Assembly: GCF_011761185.1 (NCBI RefSeq)
Contig: NZ_JAAOYM010000001.1
Span: 3,224,001-3,288,000, forward strand
Direction of reading: 5' to 3'
Length of the DNA: 64,000 nucleotides
From: Saccharomonospora amisosensis
GTDB taxonomy: Bacteria > Actinomycetota > Actinomycetes > Mycobacteriales > Pseudonocardiaceae
Part shown: positions 42,822 through 53,516 of the stretch, in pieces
Layout of the letters: the number at the start of each line of letters is the position of its first letter
How positions within the stretch are numbered: the stretch's first letter is position 1
Translations under genes and position numbers: made by a program
Notes under the pieces: generated by a model
What the model was told of the DNA's origin: nothing
The model's database searches: none
The model's input: the letters and a program-made list of their open reading frames with translations, nothing else

Positions 42822-43271
42822 CTAGCTTTCGGGATCCTCTTCCCTAGGCGGCCGGTAGGGGTCGGCCTCGCCAGCGGGTTTGGCACCGGTGGCCTGTCGA
42901 GCGATCTCCGCGTCGGCCTCACGTGCCTTCGCGAGCAGTTCGTCGATATGCCTGGCGTCGCTGGGAACGTTGTCCGCGACGAACGTCAGCGTCGGTGTGT
43001 AGCGCACCCCCGTGCCCTGACCGACCTTTGTGCGCAGCACGCCGCGAGCCGACTCCAGCGCCGCCGCGGCACCCGCGAAGTCCGGCGCGGCGTCCAGTGT
43101 CTGGCCCAGCACCGTGTAGTACACGGTCGCGTCCCGCAGGTCGCCGGTGATCTTCGCGTCGGTGATCGTGACGTTACCCAGCCGAGGGTCCTTCACCTCG
43201 TGCTCCAAGGCGGACGCCACGATCTGGGCGATCCGCTTGGCCAGCCTCCGTGCGCGAGCCTGATCAGCCAC
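42822..43271 (-). CDS. rbfA: Ribosome-binding factor A
   Basis: 149 residues. KH-like fold; [29 protein letters not shown] and the central [13 protein letters not shown] are typical. Needed for 30S maturation and 16S 5' processing. The C-terminal 25 residues are acidic and Pro-rich. 33 bases after the DUF503 gene, in the usual infB operon order. Confidence 0.95.
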   Translation of the reverse strand: MADQARARRLAKRIAQIVASALEHEVKDPRLGNVTITDAKITGDLRDATVYYTVLGQTLDAAPDFAGAAAALESARGVLRTKVGQGTGVRYTPTLTFVADNVPSDARHIDELLAKAREADAEIARQATGAKPAGEADPYRPPREEDPES

Positions 43272-43304
43272 GACGCACCCCCTTATCCCGTATCAACCAG
43301 CCAA

Positions 43305-43601
43305 CTACTCGTCGTCCGGACCAACAAGCCGCCGACGCGCCGACAACAACTCGAGGTCCGGACGTGCCGCCACGAACCGCTCGCAGGCATCGAGCACATC
43401 CCTCACCTGCTTGCCGTCCGCCGCCACCGCCGCCACACCGATCAGCGAACGGCGGTACAGGTCCAGATGGCCGGCCTCGGCCACCGCGACCTCGAACCGC
43501 TTGCGCAACTCCGCGATCACCGGCCGGACCGCCGAACGCTTCTGCTTCAGCGACCGCACGTCACCCAGCAGCAGCTCGAGTTCCAGGGCACCCACGAACA
43601 T
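43305..43601 (-). CDS. DUF503 family protein (YlxP-like)
   Basis: 98 residues, normal length. ELELLLGDVRSLKQKRSAVRPVIAELRKRF followed by VAVAEAGHLDLYRRSLIGVAAVA is the family signature. Ferredoxin-like fold, always near infB/rbfA; a role in ribosome biogenesis has been suggested. 64 bases after infB. Confidence 0.9.
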   Translation of the reverse strand: MFVGALELELLLGDVRSLKQKRSAVRPVIAELRKRFEVAVAEAGHLDLYRRSLIGVAAVAADGKQVRDVLDACERFVAARPDLELLSARRRLVGPDDE

Positions 43602-43665
43602 GGCATTCCCCTGCGCTCGTAGGCGGCTGGGCGGAAGTCAACCCGCCCAGCCGCCGAGACGACAA

Positions 43666-46572
43666 CTACGCGCGCGGCTTCTCGCGCTGCTCGTAGGTCT
43701 CGATCACATCGCCGATCTTGATGTCGCTGTACTTGCCGAGGGTGAGACCGCACTCGAAGCCCTCGCGCACCTCGACGACATCGTCCTTGAACCGCCGCAA
43801 CGAGCTGACCGGCAGGTTCTGCGCGACCACCACGTTGTCACGCAGCAGCCTCGCCTTCGCGTTGCGCCGGATCTCGCCCGCGGTGACCAGGCAACCCGCG
43901 ATCGTGCCGAACTTGGAGGACTTGAACACCTCGCGGACCTCGGCCTTACCGAGCTCAACCTCTTCGTACTCCGGCTTCAGCATGCCCTTGAGGGCCTGCT
44001 CGATCTCCTCGATCGCCTGGTAGATCACCGTGTAGTACCGGACGTCGACGCCCTCGCGGGTCGCCCGCTCGGTCGCCTTGCCCTGCGCCCGCACGTTGAA
44101 CCCGAGCACGATGGCGTCAGACGCCGTGGCCAGGTCGATGTCGCTCTCCGTCACGCCACCGACTCCGCGGTGGACGATGTTGAGTTCCACCTCGTCGCCC
44201 ACGTCGATCTGCATCAGCGACGCCTCAAGCGCCTCGACGGTACCCGAGTTGTCGCCCTTGACGATCAGGTTGAGGGTGTTGGTCTCCTTCAGCGCGGAGT
44301 CCAGGTCCTCAAGGCTGACCCGCTTGCGCCTCGCCGCGTTCTCGGCGTTGCGGATTCGGGCCTGCCTGCGCTCGGCGATCTGCCGGGCAACCCGGTCCTC
44401 CTCCACGACGAGGAACGTGTCGCCCGCCCTCGGCACCGAGGTGAACCCGATAACCTGCACCGGCCGCGACGGCAACGCCTGTGTGACGTCGTGGTTGTAC
44501 TCGTCGACCATCCGGCGCACGCGGCCGTACGCATCGCCCGCGACGACCGAGTCGCCGATGCGCAACGTTCCGCGCTGCACCAGCACCGTCGCCACCGGAC
44601 CGCGACCGCGGTCGAGGTGCGCCTCGATAGCGACACCCTGCGCTTCCATGTCCGGGTTGGCCCGCAGGTCCAGCGCCGCGTCCGCGGTCAGCAGGATCGC
44701 CTCGAGCAGCCCGTCGATGTTGATGTTCTCGCGCGCGGAGATGTCGACGAACATCGTGTCGCCGCCGTACTCCTCCGCCACGAGGCCGTACTCGGTGAGC
44801 TGCTGGCGGATCTTCTGCGGATTCGCGCCTTCCTTGTCGATCTTGTTGACCGCGACCACGATCGGTGCCTTGGCGGCCTGAGCGTGGTTGATGGCCTCCA
44901 CCGTCTGCGGCATCACACCGTCGTCGGCGGCCACCACGATCACCGCGATGTCGGTGGCCTGCGCACCACGGGCACGCATGGCGGTGAACGCCTCGTGGCC
45001 AGGGGTGTCGATGAAGGTGATGAGCCGCTCCTGGCCCTCCAGCTCGGTCTCGATCTGGTAGGCACCGATGTGCTGGGTGATGCCACCGGCCTCACCCTCG
45101 TGCACCTTCGTCTTACGGATAGTGTCCAGCAAGCGGGTCTTACCGTGGTCGACGTGACCCATCACGGTCACCACCGGCGGCCGCACCTGCAAGTCCTCCT
45201 CGTCACCGGCGTCCTCGCCGTAGGTGATGTCGAAGGCCTCCAGCAGTTCGCGGTCCTCCTCCTCGGGGCTGACCACCTGCACGTTGTAGTTCATCTCCGT
45301 GCCGAGCAGTTCCAGCACGTCCTCGGAGACGGACTGTGTCGCGGTGACCATCTCGCCGAGATGGAACAACACCTGTACCAGCGAGGCCGGGTTGGCGTCG
45401 ATCTTCTCCGCGAAATCGGTCAGCGAAGCACCACGCGGCAGCCGGATCGTCTCGCCGCTGCCCTTGGGCAGGCGAACGCCACCGACCGAAGGCGCCTGCA
45501 TGTTCTCCATGTACTCCTGGCGCTTCTGCCGCTTCGACTTGCGGCCCTTCCGGGAGGGACCGCCAGGGCGACCGAAGGCACCGGCGGCACCGCCGCGGCC
45601 GCCAGGACCGCCACGGCCACCGCCACCTCGGAAGCCGCCACCGCCACCGCCACCGGCAGGAGCACCGCCGCCCGGTCCACCGCGGAAGCCGCCGCCCCCG
45701 CCGCCGCCACCGGGACCGCCGGGGCCGCCACGGAAGCCGCCGCCCCCACCGCGGGGACCGCCGCCGCCTCGACCCGCACCGGTGCCCGCACCACCTCGGC
45801 CGCCACCGGGACCGCCACGGCCACCGCCGGGACCGCCCGCGGGACGCGCGGGCCGGGTGGGCATCATGCCCGGGTTGGGGCGTGGTGGCATGCTGCCGGG
45901 GCTCGGCCTGTTGCCGCCGGGCGCGCCACCGCGCGGGCCGCCCGAGGGACGGTCGCCACCGGGGCGGGTGCCGCGGTCACCCTGCTGCTGGCCGCCGCCT
46001 GGACGCGGCGGTGCCGGGCGCGGTGGGGGCGAGCCCGCACCGACGCCGAAGGGGTTGTTGCCGACCCGCGGCGGCCTGGGGCCGGGCTTCGGCCCGGGCT
46101 TGGGGCCCTGCGGCTTCGGCGGAACTACCGAGCCACCGGGCTCCTGCTTCTGCTCCTGCTTCGGCTGCTGCGGTTCGGCCTTCGCCGCGGGCGCCTGCTC
46201 GGCAGGCTTGGGTGCGGGGCCGGGCCTCGGCCCCGGCCTCGGACCGGGCTTGGGGGCCTTCGCCTGCGGCTGCGCGGGCTTCGCCTCCTGCTGCGGCTGC
46301 GCGGGCGTGCTCGCCTGCTTGGCCGAAGGGGCGGAGCCATTGCCACCTGACGGTGCGGCCGGCTTCGCGGCCTGCCTACCGCCGGATTTGCGCTCGGACT
46401 GCTTGGAGTCCTTGCTCGAGAACGCGTCTCGCAACCGTCGGGCGACTGGCGCCTCCACGGTCGACGACGCGGATTTCACGAACTCGCCCTGCTCCTTCAG
46501 CTTGGCGAGTACTTCCTTGCTCGTTACACCGAGCTCTTTTGCGAGCTCATGTACGCGGGCCTTGCCTGCCAC
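43666..46572 (-). CDS. infB: Translation initiation factor IF-2
   Basis: 968 residues. Order: IF2_N helix ([20 protein letters not shown]), a long linker at about residues 55-347 of Pro/Lys/Gln then Gly/Arg repeats, second IF2_N ([21 protein letters not shown]), G domain at about 465 with [12 protein letters not shown] and NKIDKEGA, then domains II-IV (C2 binds fMet-tRNA). GTG 46572 after TGAGGAG. The Gly-rich linker is longer than in many relatives. Confidence 0.97.
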   Translation of the reverse strand: MAGKARVHELAKELGVTSKEVLAKLKEQGEFVKSASSTVEAPVARRLRDAFSSKDSKQSERKSGGRQAAKPAAPSGGNGSAPSAKQASTPAQPQQEAKPAQPQAKAPKPGPRPGPRPGPAPKPAEQAPAAKAEPQQPKQEQKQEPGGSVVPPKPQGPKPGPKPGPRPPRVGNNPFGVGAGSPPPRPAPPRPGGGQQQGDRGTRPGGDRPSGGPRGGAPGGNRPSPGSMPPRPNPGMMPTRPARPAGGPGGGRGGPGGGRGGAGTGAGRGGGGPRGGGGGFRGGPGGPGGGGGGGGFRGGPGGGAPAGGGGGGGFRGGGGRGGPGGRGGAAGAFGRPGGPSRKGRKSKRQKRQEYMENMQAPSVGGVRLPKGSGETIRLPRGASLTDFAEKIDANPASLVQVLFHLGEMVTATQSVSEDVLELLGTEMNYNVQVVSPEEEDRELLEAFDITYGEDAGDEEDLQVRPPVVTVMGHVDHGKTRLLDTIRKTKVHEGEAGGITQHIGAYQIETELEGQERLITFIDTPGHEAFTAMRARGAQATDIAVIVVAADDGVMPQTVEAINHAQAAKAPIVVAVNKIDKEGANPQKIRQQLTEYGLVAEEYGGDTMFVDISARENINIDGLLEAILLTADAALDLRANPDMEAQGVAIEAHLDRGRGPVATVLVQRGTLRIGDSVVAGDAYGRVRRMVDEYNHDVTQALPSRPVQVIGFTSVPRAGDTFLVVEEDRVARQIAERRQARIRNAENAARRKRVSLEDLDSALKETNTLNLIVKGDNSGTVEALEASLMQIDVGDEVELNIVHRGVGGVTESDIDLATASDAIVLGFNVRAQGKATERATREGVDVRYYTVIYQAIEEIEQALKGMLKPEYEEVELGKAEVREVFKSSKFGTIAGCLVTAGEIRRNAKARLLRDNVVVAQNLPVSSLRRFKDDVVEVREGFECGLTLGKYSDIKIGDVIETYEQREKPRA

Positions 46573-46659
46573 TGCTCTCCTCAACTGATGAGGTCGGCGG
46601 CTGGACCCGCAGACCTCGTCCTATCGTCGCGCGTTCATGGCTTCAGCTTCACGGCTGAC

Positions 46660-47058
46660 TCATGACGGGTCGACCTGCTTCCTTGTTTCCGACTGGACCC
46701 GGGAACTCCCCGAATCCGTACAGCTCTCGGCGAGCCGCTTCACATCATGCCGCATGCCGCTGGCGTCGAGTGCCCCCAGGACCCGTAATGCCCGGGGAAA
46801 CGCTCGCCGCCGCTCGGCTTTGGACAGGCACTCCAGGTCTGGGTGCAACCAGGCACCTCGACCCGGAAGCCGCCGTCGAGTGTCGACGACAAGCCGCCCG
46901 TCCTCCGCGACGATGCGCAGCAACTCTCCGACCGACGCCCGCCGCCGGCACCCGACACAGGTACGAATGGGTGTAACTCCGTACCCCCCGTGTTCACGGT
47001 GTGTCGATTCCGACTGCGGGCGTCGCACCGTTACCCAGTTTAGCCCTTGGTCAATCAC
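46660..47058 (-). CDS. ylxR: YlxR family RNA-binding protein (DUF448)
   Basis: 132 residues. Core [20 protein letters not shown], with [22 protein letters not shown], is the YlxR signature. Sits between nusA and infB as usual. GTG at 47058 overlaps the nusA stop (GTGA) but adds about 30 residues before the conserved core; GTG 47028 is an alternative. Reported in other bacteria as a nucleoid-associated or RNase P-interacting protein. Confidence 0.88.
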   Translation of the reverse strand: MIDQGLNWVTVRRPQSESTHREHGGYGVTPIRTCVGCRRRASVGELLRIVAEDGRLVVDTRRRLPGRGAWLHPDLECLSKAERRRAFPRALRVLGALDASGMRHDVKRLAESCTDSGSSRVQSETRKQVDPS

Positions 47059-48098
47059 TCAGCCGAACCGGTCGCCGCGGCGTGCGGTGACTCGTCCGGA
47101 TCGACCTGCCGCTGCCCCGACTCCGGCGCGGCATCGCTGCGGATGTCGATGCGCCAACCGGTCAACCTGGCGGCGAGGCGAGCGTTCTGCCCTTCCTTGC
47201 CGATGGCGAGTGAAAGCTGGAAGTCGGGGACGACGACCCGCGCCGTCTTGGCCCGCTCGTCCACGACCTTTACAGATACAACCTTCGCGGGCGAGAGCGC
47301 ATTCCCGACGAACCTGGCGGGGTCCTCCGAGTAGTCGATGATGTCGATCTTCTCACCGCCGAGTTCACTCATGACGTTGCGCACGCGCGCACCGACAGGG
47401 CCGATGCAGGCACCCTTGGCGTTGACGCCCGGAACGGTCGACCGCACCGCGATCTTCGAACGGTGCCCCGCCTCGCGGGCCACGGCGGCGATCTCCACCG
47501 TGCCGTCGGCGATCTCTGGCACCTCCAGCGCGAACAGCCTGCGCACCAGGTTCGGGTGGGTACGCGACAGCGTGATCTGCGGTCCTCTGCCGGAGCGGGC
47601 CACGACCACGACGTAGGCCTTGATCCTGGCGCCGTGCTCGTAGGTCTCCCCCGGCACCTGCTCGGCGGCGGGAAGCACCCCCTCGGTCTCGCCGACCTGC
47701 ACGATCACCATGCCCCTGGCGTTGGCCCGCGCGTCGCGCTGGATCACACCCGCGACGATCTCGCCTTCCTTCGCGGAGAACTCGCCGAAGGTCTTCTCGT
47801 GCTCGGCGTCGCGCAGCCGCTGCAGGATCACCTGGCGGGCGGTTGCGGCGGCGATTCGGCCGAACCCCTCGGGGGTGTCGTCCCACTCCTGCGCGATCTC
47901 GCCGTTCTCGTCGAGGGTGTGTGCCAGTACCCGCACGTAGCCCGTCTTGCGATCGATGTCGATTTTGGCGTGTGGCTGATGGCCTTCGGTGTGCTTGTAC
48001 GCGGTCAGCAGAGCACTCTCGATTGCCTCCAGCACCGTCTCGAAGGGGATGTCCTTGTCCCGTTCGATCGCGCGCAACGCCGCGATATCGACGTTCAC
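47055..48098 (-). CDS. nusA: Transcription termination/antitermination protein NusA
   Basis: 347 residues, the short actinobacterial form without the acidic C-terminal repeats. N-terminal RNA polymerase-binding domain, S1 domain (around [20 protein letters not shown]), two KH domains ([49 protein letters not shown]). The ATG overlaps the rimP stop (ATGA). Confidence 0.96.
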   Translation of the reverse strand: MNVDIAALRAIERDKDIPFETVLEAIESALLTAYKHTEGHQPHAKIDIDRKTGYVRVLAHTLDENGEIAQEWDDTPEGFGRIAAATARQVILQRLRDAEHEKTFGEFSAKEGEIVAGVIQRDARANARGMVIVQVGETEGVLPAAEQVPGETYEHGARIKAYVVVVARSGRGPQITLSRTHPNLVRRLFALEVPEIADGTVEIAAVAREAGHRSKIAVRSTVPGVNAKGACIGPVGARVRNVMSELGGEKIDIIDYSEDPARFVGNALSPAKVVSVKVVDERAKTARVVVPDFQLSLAIGKEGQNARLAARLTGWRIDIRSDAAPESGQRQVDPDESPHAAATGSAE

Positions 48099-48634
48099 CT
48101 CGACTCCTCCTTCGGTCCGGCGCCTTCCCCGATCTTGCCGTAGGCGTCGTTGTCCAGCAGCTTGAGCTCACCTGTCGGCGGCTGCTTGAACTCGATCTCG
48201 ATCACTGCCTTCGCCACGTCGGCGTAGGCCAGCTCGCGCAGGTTGCCGTCCACGAGCATCCGCACGCTGTTGTCCCCCGCGTTCCCGACACGGCCGACGA
48301 ACTCGGCACCTTCCCGTGGTGTCACCCGAACGAGCCGGTACTTGGCCCGGCGCCAGTGTCGTGGCTTGGTCAGTGGCCGGTCGACCCCCGGTGAGGTCAC
48401 CTCGAGCGTGTATGCCCCCGCGATCAGGTGTTCGTGATCGTCGAGCACCGCGGACACCGCCCTGCTGATCTCGGCCACCTGGTCCAGTTCGACGCCTTCC
48501 TCTCCGTCGACGACGACCTTGACCAGCTTGCGCCGTCCGGCCTGTTGCACGTCCAGCGCGTCGAGATCGAAACCCGCGGCCGTGACGGCGTCGGCCACGA
48601 GTGGCTCCAGCCGACTGGCGAGTTCGTTGGGCAC
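48095..48634 (-). CDS. rimP: Ribosome maturation factor RimP
   Basis: 179 residues. N-terminal alpha/beta domain ([23 protein letters not shown]) and C-terminal Sm-like domain. [21 protein letters not shown] is the most conserved stretch. Needed for 30S assembly. GTG 48634 follows GGGAG at seven bases; a TTG at 48661 has no such site. Confidence 0.95.
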   Translation of the reverse strand: MPNELASRLEPLVADAVTAAGFDLDALDVQQAGRRKLVKVVVDGEEGVELDQVAEISRAVSAVLDDHEHLIAGAYTLEVTSPGVDRPLTKPRHWRRAKYRLVRVTPREGAEFVGRVGNAGDNSVRMLVDGNLRELAYADVAKAVIEIEFKQPPTGELKLLDNDAYGKIGEGAGPKEESR

Positions 48635-48733
48635 CGTGATGCTCCCTGTTGTCCTTGTCAAGTAGTGGTCCAGCTTATCTTGCCGGGACCGCCTCGCGCC
48701 GTCCGTCGCACCCCGCTGGCAGGATGGCGTCCT

Positions 48734-49681
48734 GTGAGATCCCCTGGTCCGCTGACGCGTCGTGACCTCCTTCGCGCGACCGCGCTCGCCGCGCTCACCG
48801 CCCCGGTTGCCGCGGCGTGTTCCGGCGGCTACGACGACAGCCCCGACCCGCTGCTGCCACTGCTGCTGCGCGCCACGTCCGACGCCGAGGCGGCGGGCGC
48901 GCTGGCGGCGCCAGAACAGGCCGACCTCGCCAACCAGGTGGCACAGGCGCGCTCGGCACAGGCGCGGGCATTGCGCGCCGAGGTCGACCGGCTGAACCGG
49001 CCGGTTCCGGAGTCAGCGCCGTCCGCGCCGCCACGCACGGTGGACAGCATCGAAGCGCTCGGCCGTCGGCTCGCCGACGCGCGGCGGCAGGCGGCCGAAC
49101 TGGTCCCGAAACTGCCGCGCTACCGGGCGGGGCTGGTCGGTTCGGTCGCAGCCGGGTGTGCCGGGTTGCAGCAGCTCGCGCCCGCTCTCGGTGCGGAGCA
49201 GCCCGGCGAGGTGAGCCACGTGGTCACGGGTGGGCTCGCCCAGGAATCTGTGGCCGCGTTACAGGAGGCACTCGCCGCCGAACACGCCGCGGTGTGGGTG
49301 TACGGCCTGGTGAGTGCTTTCCTGCCTGACGATTTCGGTAAGGGCATCGAAGCTGGCGCCGACGCGCACCGGGACCGCAGAGATGCCTGCGAACGGGTGC
49401 TTACCGCGGCGGGCGCGACGCCCCGCCCCGCCGAGCCTGCCTACCTGCCCCCGCAACCGGTCACCGGAACCGAATCCGCGCAGGCCGTGGTGATCACAGC
49501 GGAGACGGACGCGGCCAGAGCCTGGCACGGCGTGCTGGAGCACAGCGACGACGCGCGCCTGCGGGTGCTGGCCACACAGGCACTGGTCGGCTCGGCCACC
49601 AGGTGCACGAGTTGGCGAATGGAAGCGGGGGTAAGTCCCGCCGCGGTCGCGCTGCCCGGCCGAGGCGAGCAACGGCCGTAG
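48734..49681 (+). CDS. Tat-exported lipoprotein with ferritin-like DUF4439 domain
   Basis: 315 residues. Twin-arginine signal TRRDLLRATALAALTAPVAAAC with the lipobox Cys at about residue 28. The C-terminal half (VAALQEALAAEHAAVWVYGLVSAF to the end) is the DUF4439 ferritin-like helical bundle. The position next to rimP/nusA parallels mycobacterial Rv2843-Rv2844. Probably membrane-attached on the outside; metal binding is possible but unproved. GTG start. Confidence 0.8.
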   Translation: MRSPGPLTRRDLLRATALAALTAPVAAACSGGYDDSPDPLLPLLLRATSDAEAAGALAAPEQADLANQVAQARSAQARALRAEVDRLNRPVPESAPSAPPRTVDSIEALGRRLADARRQAAELVPKLPRYRAGLVGSVAAGCAGLQQLAPALGAEQPGEVSHVVTGGLAQESVAALQEALAAEHAAVWVYGLVSAFLPDDFGKGIEAGADAHRDRRDACERVLTAAGATPRPAEPAYLPPQPVTGTESAQAVVITAETDAARAWHGVLEHSDDARLRVLATQALVGSATRCTSWRMEAGVSPAAVALPGRGEQRP

Positions 49682-49686
49682 CAGGC

Positions 49687-50325
49687 TCAGCCCCGCAACG
49701 CCGCCGACAGTCGCAACGCGTCGGAGCCGATCCGGGGCAGCAACGCGTCGTCGGTGTGCTCGCCGTAGAACTCCGACTCCACGATCGTCACTTCCTTGCC
49801 CTCGGACTTGGAGTGGTACTCACCTCCGGCCACCGAAGGTGCTCCCGGTAACGAAGCCGTGCCGTCCCGGACGAGGTCGTTGACGTTACCCGTGCCGTCG
49901 GTGTCGGTGATGAGCTTGAGCTGCTGGGCCTCCGTCGCGGTCGGCATCGTCACGACCACCACCGACACGAGGGCTCTGGCCTCGCCGGAGCGAGTCGTGT
50001 AGAGCGCCCGCACCACCCGCTCGCAGGGGTGCTGGGTGAACCAGCTCGCGACGTCACCGTAGGCGTTGCCCGCGCAGTCGGTCGACGTCTGCGGGCCCGC
50101 GACCACGGTGTAGCTGAACTCTCCACTGGTCAACGGGTTCTCCTCGGTTGGCGCGGCAACCTGCCCCGATACCCCGCCGCCGGAGCGGATGAGCCACCAC
50201 ACCAGGCCTGACACCACCGCCACGGCGACGAGGCCAACGGCGTAGAGCACGAGCCGGGGCCCCCGCTGTGGTGGGGCGGCTGGCGGGGACCCGGTGATCA
50301 CGGGCATCGGCGAGGTGTCACTCAC
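49687..50325 (-). CDS. Membrane-anchored extracellular protein, unknown function
   Basis: 212 residues. One span near the N-terminus (LVLYAVGLVAVAVVSGLVWWL), then an outside domain with two Cys (DCAGNAYGDVASWFTQHPCERVV), suggesting one disulphide. No family recognised. GTG 50325 is chosen; a TTG at 50379 overlaps the aminotransferase stop and is also possible. It ends five bases from the convergent DUF4439 gene. Confidence 0.6.
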   Translation of the reverse strand: MSDTSPMPVITGSPPAAPPQRGPRLVLYAVGLVAVAVVSGLVWWLIRSGGGVSGQVAAPTEENPLTSGEFSYTVVAGPQTSTDCAGNAYGDVASWFTQHPCERVVRALYTTRSGEARALVSVVVVTMPTATEAQQLKLITDTDGTGNVNDLVRDGTASLPGAPSVAGGEYHSKSEGKEVTIVESEFYGEHTDDALLPRIGSDALRLSAALRG

Positions 50326-50375
50326 TCGGTGGTTGTACTGCTGTCCGGCCACAGGCGGTGACGGTAGTACGCGGC

Positions 50376-51404
50376 TCAACCAAGCGCCTCCACGACCCGC
50401 TCCACGTCGGCCTCCGTGTTGTAAATGTGAAAGCCCACCCTCGCCCTGCCCGCCCGCACGCTGGCCCGAACGCCCGCGGCGGCCAGTCGCGGCGCCGCGC
50501 CCTCGGTGTCCAGTGCCACGATGGCCGTACCACGCGGGGGCAGGCCCAGCCGGGACAGCAGCAGATCGGCCAGGCCCGTGCAGTGCCGGTAAACCGCCTT
50601 CCGGTCAAGCGAGACAAGGTAGGGCAGTGCCACCGCGGCGCCCGCGAACGGTAGCCAGGCGGGCGAGAGATCGAACCTCCGCGCGCCGCCCGCGAGTCGA
50701 AGCGGCAGCCCGTAAACGGTCTGCCACGGGTCCTCGCCCGCGTACCAGTTCGCCGCGACGGGCACGGTGCGCTCGGCCGCCTTCGGGTGCACGGCGAGCC
50801 AGGCGGCACCACGCGGGGCGAGCAGCCACTTGTACGACGCGCCCGCGACCCAGTCGGCCCATTCCAGCTCAAGCGGCAGCCAGCCCGCGGCTTGCGTGGC
50901 GTCGAGCAGTACCGGCACGGCCGCAGCCTCGCAGGCGGCGCGCAGCGCGGCCAGATCGACCAGCGCGCCGTCGGCCGACTGCGCCACGCTCACCGCCACG
51001 AGATCATGCCCCTCGACGTGTGCGGGCAGGTCGGCAAGCGGCACCTCGCTCACCCGAACGCCACGTCGTTGCTGCGCGGCGAAGGGAAAGGTGACGCTGG
51101 TGAACTCGCCTTCGGCCGTCAGCACCGTGGCGCCGTCCGGTAGCCCTGCCGCGACCATGGAGATCACCTGCGACACGCTCGCGCCGACGGCGACCCACTC
51201 CCCCGGCACGCCCACCAGCGCGCCGAACGCCGCTCGGGTCACATGTACGGCGGCGTCGTAGTCCGGCGGAGCCGCCGCCGCGGTGCGCCATCGCCACAGT
51301 TCGTGCTCGACGGCATCGGCCACAGGTACCGGTGGCACACCGATGCTGGGGGTGTTCAGGTAACCGTCGCAGCCGTCGAACTCGGCGCCGAACGCGTTTC
51401 GCAC
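50376..51404 (-). CDS. Class V PLP-dependent aminotransferase/cysteine-desulfurase fold
   Basis: 342 residues. The PLP Lys is in WVAGASYKWLLAPRG (about residue 199), and the Asp in PVLLDATQAAGWLP. Lacks the active-site Cys loop of desulfurases, so probably an aminotransferase or lyase of the EgtE/kynureninase-like group. Substrate unknown. N-terminal NAFGAEFDGCDGYLNTPSIG. Confidence 0.85.
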   Translation of the reverse strand: MRNAFGAEFDGCDGYLNTPSIGVPPVPVADAVEHELWRWRTAAAAPPDYDAAVHVTRAAFGALVGVPGEWVAVGASVSQVISMVAAGLPDGATVLTAEGEFTSVTFPFAAQQRRGVRVSEVPLADLPAHVEGHDLVAVSVAQSADGALVDLAALRAACEAAAVPVLLDATQAAGWLPLELEWADWVAGASYKWLLAPRGAAWLAVHPKAAERTVPVAANWYAGEDPWQTVYGLPLRLAGGARRFDLSPAWLPFAGAAVALPYLVSLDRKAVYRHCTGLADLLLSRLGLPPRGTAIVALDTEGAAPRLAAAGVRASVRAGRARVGFHIYNTEADVERVVEALG

Positions 51405-51469
51405 GGCCCCAGCCTACGGCGGGTCGCGGCGCAGGTCGCCGCATTACCTGCCGCGCGCCCGGGGTTGGA

Positions 51470-52999
51470 TCACACGCGTTCGAGGAAAGGGCCGAACAGT
51501 TCGCCGACGGCGGCCTCGGCGAACTCCAAACCTTCTGCCTGCCCGATGTCGTAGATCGAGTAGGCCCCCGCGCCCGCCGCCGTTGTCGCGGTGAGTGTGA
51601 GCAACCCCTTGCGCCGCTGGAAGATCGACTGCGTCGCGGTCCACCCGATGATGCCGCGCCGTCGCAGCGCGACCGTGCTGCGCCGTAGGGCGCCGCTTCG
51701 GGTGACCAGGTAGTCGCCTGCGAGTCCGTGACCGAGGTTGCGGTAGGCGTCGAAAGCGACGGCCAGCGCGACGGGCACCAGCACGGCCGCGCAGATTCCC
51801 GCCAGCGGCACCAGCACGGGCACCGCGGTGAGACCAACCACCAGCAGCGGCACCACCACGGCGGCGACCGCGAGCAGTGCCCACCGCACCCGGCGTCCCC
51901 TTGCCGCGATGGGGTGAGCCAGCAGCCGTACGGACTCGGTCGGCGAGGCGGACTCGCGGAGCACGACGGCAGCCACCCGGTCGGCCTCCCTGCGCGGTGC
52001 GGGTGGCAGCAGCGTCTTGTGGTCGGTGCGCTCCTTGGAGTTCTGCCGCACGAGTCCGGTGGCCACCGCGTCCACCCTCGCCGCCCCGACCAGCCGGTTG
52101 CCCAGCGGTTCGACGAGTTCGACACCACGGAGTCGCCGCTCCTCCAGTGAGATGGACCGCCTGGTGAGCAGCCCGCGCCGCACCCGCAACGTGCCGTTGG
52201 GCTCACGTTCGAGCCGGAACCGCCCCCACATCTCCAGGAACAATGCCATCGAGCCCACGGCGAGGCCGGTGAGCAGCAGGGCGAGTACGGCGAGCGGTAG
52301 TGAAAGGTCGCGCAGCAGGTCCAGTGCCCAGGAGACCACACCGGACCGGAGCCCGAACCACTCGGCCACCTGCAGGATCACCCCGAAGAAGGCCAGTCCG
52401 AGCGTCGGCGTCAGAAACGACATCGGCGCGAACCGCACCCAGGAGGGTTGGAAGGTGGCGAGCCGACCGTCGGTGGGCGCGGGGGTACTGGCGGCGCGCG
52501 TGTCCCGGTGCAGCAAGACCGTGCGCAGGTCGTCGGCCTCGGTCCTGGTCACCGGGTGCAGTACCAGCGAGCTCTCCCCCGCCGAGGTCTGTTCCCCGGT
52601 GCCGAGCTTGACGTTCACCAGGCCGAAGGCACGCAGCAACGGTGGCGCGGTGATGTCGACGGCCCTGATGCGATGCCTGCTGAGCGTGCGCCTGCTGCGC
52701 ACGACGATCCCCTTGCGCAGTTCGACGCGATCCGGCAGGACGCGGTAGCTGGTCCTACGCCATCGCACGTCGTCGAAGAGCCCGGCCGCGGCGATCAGCA
52801 CCACCGCCACCGGCACGACGACAGCCGTGGCGACCAGCGGTGAGGCGCTGCCCGCGATCGCCGCCCCGGTGGGGAATCCGGCGGCAACGGCCACTCCGGC
52901 CGCGCGCAGGACCGTGACCGCTACCGTGCGTCTGTCCAGTTTGCGCCACACGGCAGGCCCAGCCTCCTCCACCCCGGGCGACTGACGCGAGGTGGTCAC
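51470..52999 (-). CDS. PH-domain (DUF304) membrane protein, YdbT type
   Basis: 509 residues. Three bacterial PH-like domains separated by paired membrane spans (spans near residues 22-60, 200-260 and 375-410). Repeated motif YRVLPDRVELRKGIVVRSRRTLSRHRIRAVDI, LRVRRGLLTRRSISLEERRLRGVEL, DYLVTRSGALRRSTVALRRRG. Paired with the YdbS-like gene upstream, whose stop overlaps its GTG. Role of the pair unknown; linked to membrane stress in other bacteria. Confidence 0.85.
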   Translation of the reverse strand: MTTSRQSPGVEEAGPAVWRKLDRRTVAVTVLRAAGVAVAAGFPTGAAIAGSASPLVATAVVVPVAVVLIAAAGLFDDVRWRRTSYRVLPDRVELRKGIVVRSRRTLSRHRIRAVDITAPPLLRAFGLVNVKLGTGEQTSAGESSLVLHPVTRTEADDLRTVLLHRDTRAASTPAPTDGRLATFQPSWVRFAPMSFLTPTLGLAFFGVILQVAEWFGLRSGVVSWALDLLRDLSLPLAVLALLLTGLAVGSMALFLEMWGRFRLEREPNGTLRVRRGLLTRRSISLEERRLRGVELVEPLGNRLVGAARVDAVATGLVRQNSKERTDHKTLLPPAPRREADRVAAVVLRESASPTESVRLLAHPIAARGRRVRWALLAVAAVVVPLLVVGLTAVPVLVPLAGICAAVLVPVALAVAFDAYRNLGHGLAGDYLVTRSGALRRSTVALRRRGIIGWTATQSIFQRRKGLLTLTATTAAGAGAYSIYDIGQAEGLEFAEAAVGELFGPFLERV

Positions 53000-53496
53000 G
53001 TGGCGTCCCCCGGAGTTGCCTGGGTGGTGCTGGTTAGCTGCTCTGCGACCTGTGCTGCGAGCCGGTGGTCCAGGCCGGGGATCGTCACGGCCCCCTTGGC
53101 CGACGCGGTGGTGACCGTGACGGTCGCAAGTCCGAACAGTTGTTCCAGCGGCCCGCGCTGGGTGTCCACGGTCTGGATGCGCGACATCGGCGCGACTCGC
53201 CATTCCTGCCAGAAGAAGCCGGTGCGGGTGTACACCGCGTCGTCGGTGATCTCCCAGCGATGCACCCGGTACCACCACAGTGGAAGCAGGACCGCCACCG
53301 GCAGCCCCACCACGGCGACGGCGCCCGCGGCCACGAGCAGCCAGGCCGCTGCCGTGGAGATGACGGCGGCGAGCGACACCAGCGCCACGACCGGGATGCC
53401 CACCCACAACAGCAGGTTGGTCCGCCACCAGCGCAGCGCCCTGCGGTCGACCTGGTTTCTCGGCGGACGCAGCCGCAGGGAGGCGGTATCCCCCAT
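52996..53496 (-). CDS. PH-domain (DUF304) membrane protein, YdbS type
   Basis: 166 residues. Two membrane spans (LLLWVGIPVVALVSLAAVIS and LLVAAGAVAVVGLPVAVLLP) and one PH-like domain (WEITDDAVYTRTGFFWQEWRVAPMSRIQTV). ATG 53496 after GGAGGGAG. Its stop overlaps the start of the YdbT-like gene, so the two are translated together. Confidence 0.87.
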   Translation of the reverse strand: MGDTASLRLRPPRNQVDRRALRWWRTNLLLWVGIPVVALVSLAAVISTAAAWLLVAAGAVAVVGLPVAVLLPLWWYRVHRWEITDDAVYTRTGFFWQEWRVAPMSRIQTVDTQRGPLEQLFGLATVTVTTASAKGAVTIPGLDHRLAAQVAEQLTSTTQATPGDAT

Positions 53497-53516
53497 CTGC
53501 GACTCCCTCCCCGACC

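Noticed and set aside
43411-46350. Very long open frame on the plus strand opposite infB
   Set aside because: It is an antisense shadow; translation gives His/Arg/Gly/Thr-rich nonsense, while the minus strand encodes a full IF-2.
45530-46410. Repeated G/C-rich units resembling a tandem repeat or CRISPR-like array
   Set aside because: Units are irregular and lie in frame within the Gly/Arg/Pro linker of IF-2.
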